A DNA stretch of 64,000 nucleotides from Castor canadensis (GCF_047511655.1 NC_133398.1:56518638-56582637); one strand, 5' to 3'. Numbered from the stretch's first letter, positions 20,150-32,545 are shown. The notes: generated from the letters alone by a model not told the origin. Numbers and translations: made by a program.

Positions 20150-20159
20150 AAATGCATTC

Positions 20160-22330
20160 GAATTGTTCTTTGAAGAAACTTGTTTTGTATTTATGATCCA
20201 TGATCTTGTAAAGTCATACATGTACAGGAGAAGTGGACATTCACCAGCAACAAAACAAATAGATCAGATGTTCCGGTGGGTAGAACACGTTTAGTCATTC
20301 AGTGTTTCTAATTAAAACATGAGTTGCTCACATAGTGACGTGAATTTACAACATACAGTGCTTCAGATTTGATCTCTGCTATAAAAAAAACAAAAAACCC
20401 AACAACAAAAAACTCCACCAAACTCAAGCTGTAAGTGTAGATTTTTTGAAAAATTAAACTTGATTCTCATTATAACATAAGAATGTCACTAATTAGAGCC
20501 AAGTTTTGCATCTCTGGATAATTTGAAGAGTTGAAATTCATAAGAGATAATAAAGCATATGGGAGAGGGAATCACCAATGAGACAATTTCACATCAAAAG
20601 GATGTGATATTAATTTAGGAACCCATGAACTTTAAAAAAACAGCATCAGGCATGAGTAATACCAGCAGAATCTGGACCCAAACAGGAAATCTAACCTTTG
20701 AAAGTGAAGTATCAACACGAGCTGGGGAGGAAACAGAGAGCGGATGGCAGAAGCTGTCATGGCTGTTAGAAAGAAATGATCTCTAGGTCCCATGCAGCCC
20801 CATATATCTGGTACTAAGCACCCAGAGAATGCATGTCACTAAATTTTTAATAACAGTTTGAGATAGAATGTACACAAGCATAAGATCACCCATTGTAAGT
20901 GTACAATTTTAGTAACTGAGAGAGCTGTGTAATTGTCACCACAATCAGACCCATTTTTTCGTATTGCTTTGGGGATGGAAACTATTTTCTCTTTCTTGTG
21001 TAAAGGTACACGGTGGCAATAAAATCATGGAGGAAGTATCAGGATGCAATGGTGACTCACTGAGAATGTGTGTAATAAACAAGTGCAGGCAGCTGCTGTA
21101 CTGAAACCCACAGGGAGACAGAGAGGGAGGGTGGCTGGAGCAATGGTTACCAGCCTGGCCCTACAGCAGACTTCTTTGGTTTCCAATTTTGGCTGGCATT
21201 CTTACTTCCTTCATAGCTGTTTGACCTCAGGGAAGTTCCTGAAAGTTCTCTGAAGCTTCAGTTTACTTATCTTAAGATAACAGTCCCCTGCTTCTTGGGG
21301 TTTTGAAGCATAAATGAGACAATATATGCAAGGGGCTTAGCACAGTCCTGGCACATACTAAGTAGTCAATTAAAATAACTGTTCGCTACTTTTATAAGGC
21401 TCACTGGATGACAATTAAGTGGCATTTCGTAAACCAGATGGACAAGACCATCTGGTCTTTTCATACAGTATTCCATACAGTATGATTCCATACAGTATGA
21501 TTAACTGTATGGAATTGTAAAAAAGGAAAAATAATTGTGATAGATCAGTGGTTGCCAGAGGTAAAGGGGTATGGGAAGCAAAGGGCCACAGGGAACTTTT
21601 TGGGGTGTTCTGTGCTATAATTGGGATGGTGTTTTATAAACGCTTAAACTGGGTGGATTTTATGGTATGTAAAATAGAGGTGACCCCTTCCATCCTAAGA
21701 TAAAATATAGCTTTTAGTTTTCCAGTTGGATCGTTCAATTGTTTTACATGTGAGAAGCAGGAATCAATTTCTAAACACAGCCAACAAATATTTGTTGAGT
21801 GACTACTCTGTGCAAGGCACCCGTCAAGGTGCTGGGGATCCAGCCTTGAAGCAGACACACAGTATCTCTATTCTCCTGGTGCTTATAATTCAAGCACGAG
21901 TTATATACATATGTTTGGGATTACAAAAGTGATTAGTGCCTGGATGTTATAGGGAAAATAAACTGGACTGGGTGTGTGTGTGTGGGGGGGAGGCAGAGGA
22001 ACTCTAAATTGTATAAACCTCTGTGCTGTGGTTTTTCTATTTTTTCAAACACGCACAGACGCAAACACAGAGTTCCTGTATCTGAAAAGGATGCTCTTGA
22101 CCTAGCCTCTGGGCAGGTGGTGTGTCAGCCACCTCTCAGTGACTTGTGACCCAAGGTTGTCCTCGTCACACCATCTGCGAGACACAATGATCACTGGGCT
22201 AGGAAAACCACTGGCACTGGATCAAGTACCCGGTGGACACTTCCATGGACCCCAGGGGGAGCACGGCTATAACCCTGGCCTTGTCAGCTTGGTGCTCCCT
22301 AGGTCGTAGGCGCCTGCCGGGCTCTGCAGA
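20160..22330. other. Intergenic; old repeats
   Basis: L1M-type 3' UTR, antisense, near 20850-20960 (GTGTACAATTTTAGTAAC); MIR, plus, near 21190-21400 (CTGTTTGACCTCAGGGAAG, GGCTTAGCACAGTCCTGGCAC); L1M 3' end, plus, near 21530-21720 (GATCAGTGGTTGCCAGAGG); a (TG)n tract at 21971-21982. No gene seen. Confidence 0.6.
21433..21515. repeat. Two perfect hairpins and a tandem repeat
   Basis: ACCAGATG (21433-21440) pairs with CATCTGGT (21449-21456). ATTCCATACAGT (21485-21496) pairs with ACTGTATGGAAT (21504-21515). The unit ATTCCATACAGTATG is also tandemly duplicated at 21470-21499. Confidence 0.9.
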
Positions 22331-22339
22331 GCCGGCGAG

Positions 22340-23480
22340 GTGCATACTCTTGGAATACTCTACCAGGAGGCGCGTCGGAACCCGGGACTAACTCCGCCCA
22401 CACGAGCCTCTAGTCGGGGGCGGGGCGAAGTGCGGGAACCTGATTGGCTGCTCCTGACGGGGCCGCGTGCGGAAGGCGGGGCGAGACCCGCGGGGGCGGA
22501 GTTACCGGTGGGGCGGCCGCCTGGCGTCTGCCGAGGAAATGGGTGTTCCGCGGGTGCAGCGGCGCCGGGGGCGGGGAAAACCTCCTCCCGCAGCGCGCGG
22601 GGCCGCCCCTTTCCTCCCTTACCGGCTCGGGACAGAACCCCGAGCGGAGAGGCAGAGTCGTCTCTAAGTTCCCGGGTTGGTTTTCGGGCGGCAGTAAGCC
22701 GGAGGAGGAACATGGCGCTCGTCGGCAACCGAGTGGAGCTGGAAGCGGACGAGGTAGGAGAGATGGGGAGCGTGGGCACTGGAGTGCGGACGCGGGCGCG
22801 GGAGGGATGGCGAACCCCGCCGAGACGGCGAGGTCCCGCCCCCTTGGTCCCGGGCCCGAGACTGGCGAGCTCTGACCCCTAGGAAAGGGCAGGGACTGCG
22901 GTGGGGACACCTGGCCTTGGCAGGTCTGTCCCTTCGGGGGCCGAGGAGGGTCTAGAGGCATGCGGACACCCCGGGGTCGAAGGGATGGTGGGACCCGCGT
23001 CTGTCCCACGGGCAGACGGGGGCGAGTGGGCGGCCGCCGAGAACCCGCAGCTCTGAGCTGTTCAGAACCTCCCGAGGGTCACCCAGGGTTTTACAGGGAC
23101 AGACCCTGAAGTCCTGACATGGCCCTCTGGGGGTTTTCGGAATCTCCTTCTATGAAAGTTTCCTGGTGGCAGAACAGAAAGGCTTAGGGAAAGGGCACAG
23201 CCGGAGGAGAAGGGGCCAGGGCTGTCTGCCAGCGCGGGCCAGGCTGGGCCGGGTCCCTGGAGGGCGGCGGGGCAGCAGAACCGCCGAGGTGCTTCCCGCT
23301 CCCTTCTCCGCGATCGGGTCCCCGGGGTCGGTCGTGGACGCAGGACCCAAACCTGAGAACCCACTGCGGCCTCGGTGGGTCGACTTTTGAGTAACTAGTC
23401 ACTTCCTCCGGTCGCCGGCGGGTGCGCCCGACCTGTTGATTTCCTGACGGTTCCTTTCAGCGCTTGGCGGCTCCGGAGAG
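22340..23480 (+). promoter_or_regulatory. CpG-island promoter
   Basis: Abrupt rise in GC and CpG content in an otherwise AT-rich window. Upstream of the ATG lie several GC boxes (GGGGGCGGGGCGAAG near 22415; GGCGGGGCGAG near 22476; GGGGGCGGAG near 22492) and an inverted CCAAT box (ATTGG at 22443-22447). No TATA box. This is a housekeeping-type promoter; transcription start probably lies between about 22450 and 22650. The island extends into the first intron. Confidence 0.88.
22712..22753 (+). CDS. First coding exon of an unnamed cellular gene
   Basis: ATG in good Kozak context (GGAACATGG, A at -3, G at +4) inside the CpG island encodes MALVGNRVELEADE and is followed at once by a splice donor, GAG|GTAGGAG. 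The exon ends in phase 0. The next coding exon I can support is at 54709, where an acceptor opens in the same phase and continues with more acidic residues. The combined N-terminus is short and acidic with no signal peptide, which suggests a cytosolic or nuclear protein. I do not recognise the gene with enough confidence to name it. Longer GC-rich open frames across this spot are by-products of base composition. Confidence 0.75.
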
Positions 23481-25183
23481 CGAGCTCTCTCTCGGACTTG
23501 AAGTTGAGGTTTTAAGGTTCCTGCGGCGGCGCAGCCACTGCTGCTGCCATTTTACCTGACTTGAATTTTACAAGTCACAGCCTGAGAGGGCTTTGGTTTC
23601 AAATGATGCAACAGTGGATGATCTGGAGGAGGCGGGCTAGGATTCCTGTCTAGGTAGTAAATCCTATGCTTTAAACCTGGGCCTTAAAAACAGAACGGAA
23701 ACTGAACTACGGTTGCTTTACGGGACTGGCAGACAAGAGGGCAAGCCAGTCTGTCCAGAACCTTTCTTACAGCCTGTCTTGTGCAGTCTCTTGCAGTGAG
23801 GACCCCTCATATCACAGACCAATCAATGAATTAGAGCTTGCTCAGATGCATGGCTGTGTTGTTAAACTTTTAAACTACACAGAAAAGCAAACGATAGAAT
23901 AGCATTTTTGTAGCTGTTTTCATGTGAACTTTTATAGCTTTAGGCTGTCTTTTTGGTATGACCTGGAGTTAGCTGTTTTTCTGCGTTCTTTCACTCTTCC
24001 ATCTTCTCTGTCACCAAGGTCATCACACGTTTAGAGTGCTTTGGCCATTCACTTCCTTCCTCAGAAGTTTTTATGACTCCCATTCTTGACATTCAGGATA
24101 CTTGAGTGTGTTCTCAGTGGCTTATTCCAGGCGTGTCCTCAACTGTTTCCCGTGTATAAACGTTTAGCTTAGTCATTAAAAACGAGGAAACAAGACTGAG
24201 AGTAGCTCCTAAATGTGGAGTGAAATTTCTGCATCCTGGTCTGCTTTTCAATTAAAAAAAAAAAAAAGCTACGTGTAGGGCTATGATTATGATTTAGGGG
24301 CATTGCTGTGGACTAGGGCACTGCCCAAGGGGGATGTTATTGATAATACTGGGACAGGAGGTATAAACCGGGCCTGTTCTGGCATACCAAGACTCTTGTC
24401 TGTCACTCTAAGTCCACTGCCTACACGATGAACCACAGTATTGAGCTGGTGGTGAGGGCTTTAGCTTTGTAGGGGAAGTCTGATTTTAGAGTAGCAATAT
24501 ACTTGGTAAATAAAGTACACTCAAGTATGAGCTGTAGAAAAGCTATTGCCTGACAACTTCTTGGTTTTGGCCATATCACTCATTTGTTAACAAACAATAA
24601 TAGCTCCAATTACGTACATGTCTACTGTGCCAGTCCTACGAGATGGGCAAGGTACAAAGAGAACTCTGTGCATAATTTATTTTTGTTGCTCATGGTGTAT
24701 CATATCTATTGGCATAAATTTAGCAAGCTTTAATTGAGCATTTGCTGTCTGCTCCAACCTGGTAGGAGCTTTAGAAAGAGAAGACATAGTTTTGGCTCTG
24801 TAGGTTCTCAGTCTGGGTAGCAAGATATGTCATGTGTGCAAGAACTTCGGAAAACAGAATTACAGTGCTGCAGATTGGGTGTTCTTGACATATTTGCAAA
24901 GTCCCTAGTTGTAAAGGGGCTGAAGAACTCTACCCATGAATGAAGAAGACCCTGTTCTTCAATTTTTACTTGGTGCATAAAATGAAATAGCTTGTTTTAG
25001 CTAGGAAGGCTTTCATATGCTTAAGAAGACTTTGCTGTCTTTTTGGCCATTATTTGGTGTTCTTGGGAAGTAGAGAGGGACAGAGTAGTATGGTTGGAAA
25101 AGTACTAGGCTAGGTTAACTGAGCTCTCTGCCTCCTAATCATTCACTTGTTTATGAGTACATTTATAGGGACTAATTTGCCCC

Positions 25184-25203
25184 TATTCATTCATTCATTC
25201 ATT
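25184..25203. repeat. (ATTC)n short tandem repeat
   Basis: Five ATTC/TTCA units. Confidence 0.85.
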
Positions 25204-25634
25204 TACAAGTACAAACCTCTGATTACCTTAGGTGCTAAGCTTTGTGTCAGCTTGGAGATATGACCAAGACAGGCAACCCTGTCCGTGACTAGTGACTTTG
25301 ATTGAATAAGTGTCTCAACCTCTGAGGGCTCATTCAGTTTCCTCAGCTGAAAAAGGAAGGACTACAAAGTTCTAAGCAGTCTTCTAGCCTAAAATTCTAT
25401 GCTTTTTTGGGGGGGAGGAGCTTCAAGGAAATGACAGTGGTAGAGAAGCTTTTTATAGGAGCTGTGGAGCAGATATTTTCTTGAGCAACTGATGTTTTTC
25501 TTCTAGATGCTGGGAGGATAAATGTGGGAGCATAGAAGTTAGGACTTATATCCTCAGTGGGACCAAATATTGGGGGAGAGTGAAGGCATCTGAGATACTA
25601 TAATGCTTTGTGACCCTCCAGAGCTCAATCTTAT

Positions 25635-25760
25635 TTCAATCATCTTTCTTTTTTATACTGTTTTACTGGGGGTATATTGTGACATTTACCAAAGTTCTTA
25701 CAATATATCATTGTTGAATTCATCCCCTCCTCAGTCTTATTTTCTAATACTCAAGTTTTT
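25635..25760 (-). repeat. L1 3' UTR fragment, antisense
   Basis: TTTTACTGGGGGTATATTGTG, GTTCTTACAATATATCATTG and TTCATCCCCTCC match the antisense L1 3' UTR also seen at 35275-35390. Confidence 0.7.
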
Positions 25761-26099
25761 CTCATTGGGTTTTTCTGGGTATTGCACAAGCAGCATTGAC
25801 ATCAAGTCCATGAAATAAGTTCAGAATATATGTAAAGTGCAAAGTCAATACAACAAATCTGTGGCAAAGATTGGAGGATGTTCTATCAGTTGCCTGATCT
25901 TAAAGTCATACACAGGTGACCTTTGTATGCTCTTGGGCTTCCCCTGGCTGTCTTGTGGATGTTGCTTTCCCTCCCTCCCTTCCTTCTTTTTTAAGTTTGT
26001 TTATACTGTTTCTTACATATGACTTGATTTTTGAGTGTTAAATGAAAATAGTTTATATTTTATCATTTAATTCAACTAAAAGTTAGTCAACATTTTCTT

Positions 26100-26203
26100 T
26101 TTCTAGCACTTGACATAATTATTGTCAAGTCAATCTTCTTTCTTTTTTTATTACTGTTTTACTGGGGGTATATTGTGATAATAATTATGTCAAGTACTAG
26201 AAA
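26100..26203. repeat. Inverted repeat (24-nt arms) around an L1 snippet
   Basis: Left arm 26100-26123 and right arm 26180-26203 are reverse complements with a single mismatch. The spacer contains TTTTACTGGGGGTATATTGTG, the same L1 3' UTR stretch as at 25660. Confidence 0.88.
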
Positions 26204-26300
26204 GAGATAATATTGATAATACTTTAATGAATATCTTATAGCTAGTTAAACTGAAAATTATTTTCTCATGTGAAACAAAGTTCACCAAAAATGACTATTT

Positions 26301-26369
26301 CTGTGGTGCAAGGGACTGAACACAGGGCCTCACATATGCTAGGCAAGTGCTCTATCCCTACATCCCTAG
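26301..26369 (-). repeat. ID-like SINE monomer (degraded)
   Basis: Antisense GGGACTGAACACAGGGCCTC and GGCAAGTGCTCTATCCC. Confidence 0.78.
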
Positions 26370-26514
26370 ATCCTAAAAGTAACTTTAAGAAATTAATTTT
26401 AAAAATTGCTTCTTTTGTGCTTGAAAAAATAAGTTTTGAATGTTTTTAAAAATATGGTTGCATTGCTAATACTATAGAAACTATAAATAAACATAAATTA
26501 GTAATTTGTGCCAG

Positions 26515-26610
26515 TTTTTTTTTTTTTTTTTTGGTGGTACTGTGGTTTGAACACAGGGCTTCACACTTGCTATCAGGTACTCTGCCACTTGAGCCAGGCC
26601 TCCAACCCTT
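26515..26610 (-). repeat. ID-like SINE monomer
   Basis: Leading T run (poly-A tail of the antisense copy), GGTACTGTGGTTTGAACAC, then CTCTGCCACTTGAGCC. Confidence 0.86.
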
Positions 26611-27000
26611 GTAATTTGTATTTATAATTTGATACAGTACATTTTAAATTAAAAGTTACTCAGTAAATACAATTATCAGGTTAAATATTATTGCTTTAAA
26701 ATTTTGAATTTAACTTTTACAGTTTTTATTTAGTCATTCTAAACCCATTATTGAAATTAAAATGTAAGCCATGCTTATTCTTTTTATGGATAAAACACAC
26801 ATATATACGTATATATGCTTTATTAAAATTTCCTGGAAAGGTACACCTAGAAAAAGACTCTAAAAAGATTACTTATGGGAGTAATAATGAAAAAAAAAGT
26901 TGAGAAACACTGAGTTAGGAAAAGAGATAGCTTATGTGGCAGATGCTTTCATGGCTTCCTTTTTTTGAAGGAAAAAAACCCAAAAACCAAAATTAAAAAC

Positions 27001-27107
27001 GGAATCTTGCTATGATGCGCAGGTTGGTTTCAAACTCCAGGGTTCAAGTGATCTTTCCTCAGCCTCCTAAGTAGCTGGGACTATAGCCATATGCCATCAG
27101 ACCTGTC
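27001..27107 (-). repeat. B1-like SINE monomer
   Basis: Antisense GGAATCTTGCTATGATGCGC, AAACTCCAGGGTTCAAGTGATC, GTAGCTGGGACTATAGCC. Confidence 0.82.
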
Positions 27108-27531
27108 TTCCTGTCTGGCTTTTTGACCCAGGATTTTAATGGTCTATGATTCTGATCTAGAAAAGTTTCCCCTTAGAAGTCTAGATAAAATTGATTGCCA
27201 CGAATTCCGTCTTTCATTCCACTAATGTTCTTTGGGCACCGCTCAGATGCTAATAGTGTTTAATACACATTGCTGGAAATACACACTAGAATAAGATAGT
27301 TACTGTCCTTGAGAAGCACCGGGTCCAGCAAAAGGCAGTTAGTTATACAAGTAACTAGTTCTGTCTTTGGGTCAGGGTAGGGTTTAGGTAGGATGGTCAC
27401 ATAACTTGTGGCCCAAAGCAGGCACTGCTACATGTGGGCTGCTTTCAGTCATTATGCCAGCACAACAGGTATGGAGCAGAATGGTTGGCCACCCAAGTTT
27501 AGTGGCTAGCAAAAAGTTTAAAGAAGAGACC

Positions 27532-27629
27532 TGGCCTGGGGGTGTGGCTCAAGCAGTAGAGCGCCTGTTTTGCAAGTGAAAAGCCTTGAGTTCAAACCCC
27601 AGTACTACCAAAAAAAAAAAAAAAAAAAG
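27532..27629 (+). repeat. ID-like SINE monomer
   Basis: GGGGTGTGGCTCAAGCAGTAGAG, CTTGAGTTCAAACCCC and a long poly-A tail; one of the least diverged copies here. Confidence 0.9.
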
Positions 27630-27639
27630 ATGTATTTAG

Positions 27640-28330
27640 CCTGGGTCTTGAAGGAGGGTAGCATTGTGCTGGGCAGAACAAGGGGGATAAGGTGCAGGTC
27701 TGGGTGGAAGTTGAGGTGGGCGGGGATGAGAGCAGAGCACTGGAAGGAAGAGCTCCTTGGGAGGAAGAGCTGCGGGCTGAGATGGAATGGACTGGCCCAG
27801 ATCATGTGATGCAGAATCTGGAATGCTAAGGAGTCTGGGTTATATCTCCTAAAAACTGGGAATCTGGAATGTTTTCAACCAGGCAAGTGTGATCAAATTG
27901 TTTATTTTAGGAAGATAAATCTGGTGCTGTTGATGTCGGATTGTAGAGTTGGCAGCAGGTGGGGCAGGAAGCCATTGCAACAGTTCATGTGGGAGGTGAT
28001 GAGGCCTGAAGTAGAGCAAAGGCTGTGGGATTGGAGAGGAGAGGCCAGTTTTGAGGGATAGCTCAATGACAACATGGAGGAGGACTTGGCTTGGAGGGTT
28101 GGGGTGGGGGAAGAGGGAGGAGCCATTCAGTGATAATTCTGGTTCCTTGTGCCACTACAAGGTTGGGTGGCATAGGGTTCAATCCCATCCCTTTTGGATA
28201 GATGCAGAGGCTGGGGCAGGAGGCCTGCAGGATAACTCATTAACAGTTTTTTTATTGAGGGAGCCAGGGCCACTAGTGTCTGAGGGTGTGGATCTGGGCA
28301 GTGTTAAAGTATCTGTAAATTGGTAATGCA
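27640..28330. repeat. Ancient mammal-wide repeat, unclassified
   Basis: Phrases such as CTAAGGAGTCTGGGTTATATC, GAAGATAAATCTGGTGCTG and GCCATTGCAACAGTTCATGTGGGAGGTGATGAG resemble an old dispersed mammalian repeat seen again near 29280-29580 and 53860-54490. Family not determined. Confidence 0.45.
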
Positions 28331-28962
28331 GGCTCGAGGAAGGGAAAGAACTCCAGCTCAGGTTAATGAACAGGCCATTTTGCTGGAACATTTGGTCTTG
28401 AATCTCTTGAAATCCCATCTGTCCTCTGAATGTCACCTTCTCCATGAACCTTTCCCTTGTTCTGTCCTTCCCTTCCCCTGTACCTAGATTCTCCTTCCTT
28501 CCTTTCAAGTTCTCTTCCTTAGGCAGAGAACAAGCTTCCTTGGGGTAGCTGTTTGCCTTCTTATCTTAGTTCCTGTCCATGGGTCTGTTACTAACTACTA
28601 CCCATAGAGTGACTCTGATAATGTGAATTCTGCAAGACTCTTGGGTTCCACCTTGCCATCTGTGGACAGCCCCCAGACTCAGCTGCCCAGCAAGTAGAGT
28701 CTTCTGGAGTTACTTTGTGCTTGCTGCCTGTATTTATGAGGCTTCCTGGGGGAGGGGGTGTTCCTTCTCCAAATCCCCTTGACAGAACTCTCCTCTTCTA
28801 CCCCTGGGCTTAGTGAATCTCTGCTCTCTCCTGATGCACTGATTCTCCTTACACCCACAGCCACTGTGGCTAGGTAGTCACACTGATGAGGTCATTATAC
28901 CTTTATTAAGTGTGGGATGACTGAGAGTTCATAATACCATTGTGGATCTTAAGCTCTTTAAA

Positions 28963-28963
<1 letters not shown>

Positions 28964-29032
<69 letters not shown>

Positions 29033-29056
29033 TAGTAGTAGTAGTAGTAGTAGTAG
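28964..29056. repeat. Compound microsatellite (CT)n(GT)n(AGT)n
   Basis: Three uninterrupted motifs follow each other directly: CT at 28964-28996, GT to 29030, AGT to 29056. Confidence 0.95.
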
Positions 29057-29582
29057 ATGCTTTTTGCTGTGATGCATGGACATGTCCCTTGGTATTGCTC
29101 ATGTTATGCTGACATACGCATGGCCTACATATTCTGAAGTATTTCAGTAAAATAATACATTGTCTGTATTTGTTGGATCTGATGATAACTAGTAAGTGAG
29201 AAGTATTCAGTCTAGTTTAATATCTTGTGCTAAGTATTGGGGCAGCAAATATAGCTCCTGTCGTACATGGTGGTTTAGGGAATGGGGCAGGTGTGTCTGA
29301 GAATCACAGAGGAGGGATTCCAGGGTGTGTTGGGAGCACAGAAAAGGGCACCTCATTGGGGAAGGGTAGTCAGTGATGGCTTTTTGGCGGAGGCCATTTC
29401 TTAGAAATTCTGAGTCGTATGGGATAAACAGGGGTTAGCTATGTAGACATGATTTGGGGATGAGGGAGCTCTAGAAGAAATATGTTCTAGGGAGAGCCAA
29501 TAGCAGGATAAGGTGTGGAGCTGAGGGAGAGCCTATGGTGCTCTGGATGTCTGAAGTGGCAGGAATGAGGCTGAAGAAGCAG

Positions 29583-29993
29583 TGTATTAGGGTTTTCCAG
29601 AGACACAGAGTCAGTAGGATAGCCAGCTAGCTAGTAGAGAGAAGAGAGGGGATTTGTTAGGGGAATTAGAGTCTGAGAAGTTCCATGATGCTGTCTGTAA
29701 ATAGAAGAACCAGAGATGCTGGTAACATGGCAAGAGAGGGTGGGTGTCCCTTCTTCAGGAGGGAGAGAGGGAGAGTGGGGGGAGGGGTGGAAGAAAGAGA
29801 AATGGCCCTCAGCTCTTTGGATGGTGCCTGCTCACATTGGTGAGGGCAGATCTTCTGTCCTCAGTCCACTGACTAAAGCTAGTCTCTTTAGGGAACACCC
29901 TCACCCTCACAGATATGCCCAGAAATAATGTTTTACTGGCTATCTGGGTATCTCTTAATCTGGTCAAGTTGACACCTGTAATTAACTATCACA
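29583..29993 (-). repeat. LTR-like mammalian repeat, antisense
   Basis: Plus strand runs TGTATTAGGGTTTTCCAGAGAC to TTAACTATCACA; the minus-strand sense starts TGTGATAGTTAATTACAG. TG/CA ends fit an LTR, but no target duplication was found. Confidence 0.55.
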
Positions 29994-30819
29994 GATAGGA
30001 AAGCCATTCAGAGTTTCATGCCAGACCATGGAGATCATGGTATGCCTTTCAGGGTTTGTGCTGTGGAGTGGTGTGGAGAGGTTGCACTTTAGGTGGGAGA
30101 CTAATTGGAGGGAGATAAGAACAGAGGTGGGGAAGTAGGTAGATTTTTTTGTTTTGTTAATTGAATGACTACTTTAGCCCATTAAAGGTCGGTGTGTGCC
30201 AGGGTAGCCAAGTGCTGGCTAGTACATAATAAGTTGGATGTGATTTTGACCCTTTTGGAGAAAATGGTCAGGAATGTGGGCACAAGTAGATAACTCTAAT
30301 GTGGAGTACAGGGGGAGAGCCCAGAGAGATTGTAAGCAGACCTGTGGTCCAAGGAGATGTCATGGGGCAGTCGTCTGGGATATCATTGTGAGGGTGTGCT
30401 GCTGCCCACAAGGAGAGGGAAGGTCAGCTAACCAAGTCCTTACTGACAGCTGTGACTTACAGCAAGTCCCTTAACACTTTGGGCCTTGGTTTCCTCATAG
30501 GCAACATAAAGTTAAAATCAATGATCTGTGTGTAGTGTTCCTTTCAGCTTTGACATCTGTCATCTAGAAGGTGGCATTTGATCTGGGGTGGCTTCAAGGG
30601 ATGGAATTTCAGCAGGCAGTGAGGGAACGATCGCTCTTCATCAGGTGGAGGGAGAAGTGGGGGGCACATGTCTAGGCATGGAGGAAGCATGAGGTCCCTG
30701 AATGTGGCAGAGGTAAGAGGCTAAGGGGCAGAGCTGCATGTGTGTTCCAGCCAGGTTCCCATAGGCCTTGAACTAGTTTTCCTTTCCTTTTCTATTTTCT
30801 CTTTTGATAATTTTTACTT

Positions 30820-30942
30820 TTTTTTTTGAGATGTGGTCTCGCTGTGCTGCCCAGGCTGTCCTGGAATTCCTGGACTCAAGTGATCTTCCTCCCTCAGCGT
30901 CCTGACTAGCTAGGACTATTAGGTACTGTTACTGCATCTGGT
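30820..30942 (-). repeat. B1-like SINE monomer
   Basis: Antisense GAGATGTGGTCTCGCTGTGC, CCCAGGCTGTCCTGGAATTCC and GACTAGCTAGGACTATTAGG. Confidence 0.82.
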
Positions 30943-31969
30943 GGAAGTTTTTTTTTTTTTGGCAGTGGGTAGATAGATGTATCCTTTTGTGTTTGGGGAA
31001 TGTATTTCCCTTTCCTTTCACTTATTATTACTATTTTTTAAACTAAATGAAGCATTGATGATCCATTCTCTTAGTTTTACTTTCTGCTTTCTCAACCCCA
31101 TTTCCCAAGAGCAGTTTAAAACTGATGAATGTAAATTGAACATGGTGGGTAAGGAGCCGTAGGGTCAGACATGTTTGAGGAATTCCATAGGCTATGTTCT
31201 GTCACATAGATTCCCAAGCTGTGAGACACAGAGCCAGTGGAGCCACCATGAGGCTGTGGTCAGCAGGACTGGTCATAGATTCTTGGAGGGTGTGCCTCCT
31301 CACTCCTTGCTCTGCCTCTTCAGGCCACTGTGTCCTGCAGTTCTGGGGTTCCTGGTCTTTTTCAGTGCATGATATGCTGTCCTTCCACTCAGAGTTAAGG
31401 AAAACAAACCTCAGATTCAGGCCAAATGGGAAGAGGCCCACAGGATAGAGAATGCGGGAGAGAGGGGAGTGAAGCCTGACTCCACAGTTCTCTCCCAGAA
31501 GCCCAGATGTCATCATTGATCAAGTGCTCACCAACCAAGACCTGCTACCCTGCACAGCAGCATGGAGCTTCTGGGGAGTGGAGTGGAGCAGCCAGCTGAG
31601 TTCAGGCCTGGCTGCTTGTGTCTGACCTTGGACATATTATGTAACTTCTTGGATGCTCTTATTTATGAAGGGTGAAGTCAGATTATCCTTTACAGAGCTG
31701 GTTCTCTTTCCCTTTACATGTCCACTTCAAGGCATCACTACCACTGTCTATTGTTTATGGATCTGGTGAAGAATCTGCAGCTAAGGTTTTGGTGTGCTAA
31801 AATACATTGCTATCTTACTTTTGTAGTCTCCTGGGAAGAATGTTCTCCAGGAGTACATGTTTTATAAACAGAAAAGGAAATGGTTGGTGTGAGGTCACTC
31901 AGCTACCGCAGGCACAGAATTGGATTAGAAGCCATGGGCATTAACTAAATACAATGCCCCTTCCACTAG

Positions 31970-32160
31970 GTCAGGGGGCCAAAAACTTTACTAGGATGCC
32001 AAATGTAGTGTGCAACCCTCCTGCTTGTTTTTGTAAGTAAAGTTTTATTGGAACATAACCATTCTCATTTGTTTAGGTGTTGCCTGTGGCTGCCTTTTCC
32101 CTGCAGTGGTACATTGAGTAGTGAGAACACAGAGTTTGTGGTAGAAACTGTCTCAATTCT
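31970..32160 (-). repeat. MER5A-like hAT DNA transposon remnant
   Basis: GTAAGTAAAGTTTTATTGGAAC is the signature of this non-autonomous hAT element, in opposite orientation to the copy at 45830. Confidence 0.72.
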
Positions 32161-32337
32161 TACAGGTCCTTTCTAGCTTGCTGACCTCCATCCTGGGTGA
32201 CTTCTATGTATGTAAGTTTGTTTGTAAGATGTTGTAAGCCTATGAATTAAATTTTCTTATTTCCTTATAGGCATTTCTTATTTCATGTAGGTTTCAAAAG
32301 GCCAGGAACAATACAAGTCTACTTGACCTATTCCATG

Positions 32338-32545
32338 AGATAGTGTGGTGCAAGTTCTGGAGTCAGATGGACATGGGTTTGAATCCCTGCTTCTCGTACT
32401 GCTTTGAAAAGCTACTTAACTCAACTGCTCTATGTTCCAGTTTCTTTATCTGTAAAGTGGAAACAATAAAACCTATTTCATAGGGTTATTGGGAGGATTA
32501 AAGTTCTACACAATGCTTTGCATATGGGGCTCTAAATACTGTGTT
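32338..32545 (+). repeat. MIR element
   Basis: GTTCTGGAGTCAGATGGACATGG, CAGTTTCTTTATCTGTAAAGTGG, GGGTTATTGGGAGGATTAAAG follow the MIR consensus order. Confidence 0.82.

Noticed and set aside
22340..23009. Long open frames on both strands (up to about 199 codons) across the CpG island
   Set aside because: Stop codons are rare in GC-rich DNA. The frames overlap on both strands, have no recognisable domain and are crossed by the splice donor at 22754.
27640..28330. Possible processed pseudogene in a GC-richer stretch
   Set aside because: The phrases recur at 29280 and 53860, so it is a dispersed ancient repeat, though I could not name the family.
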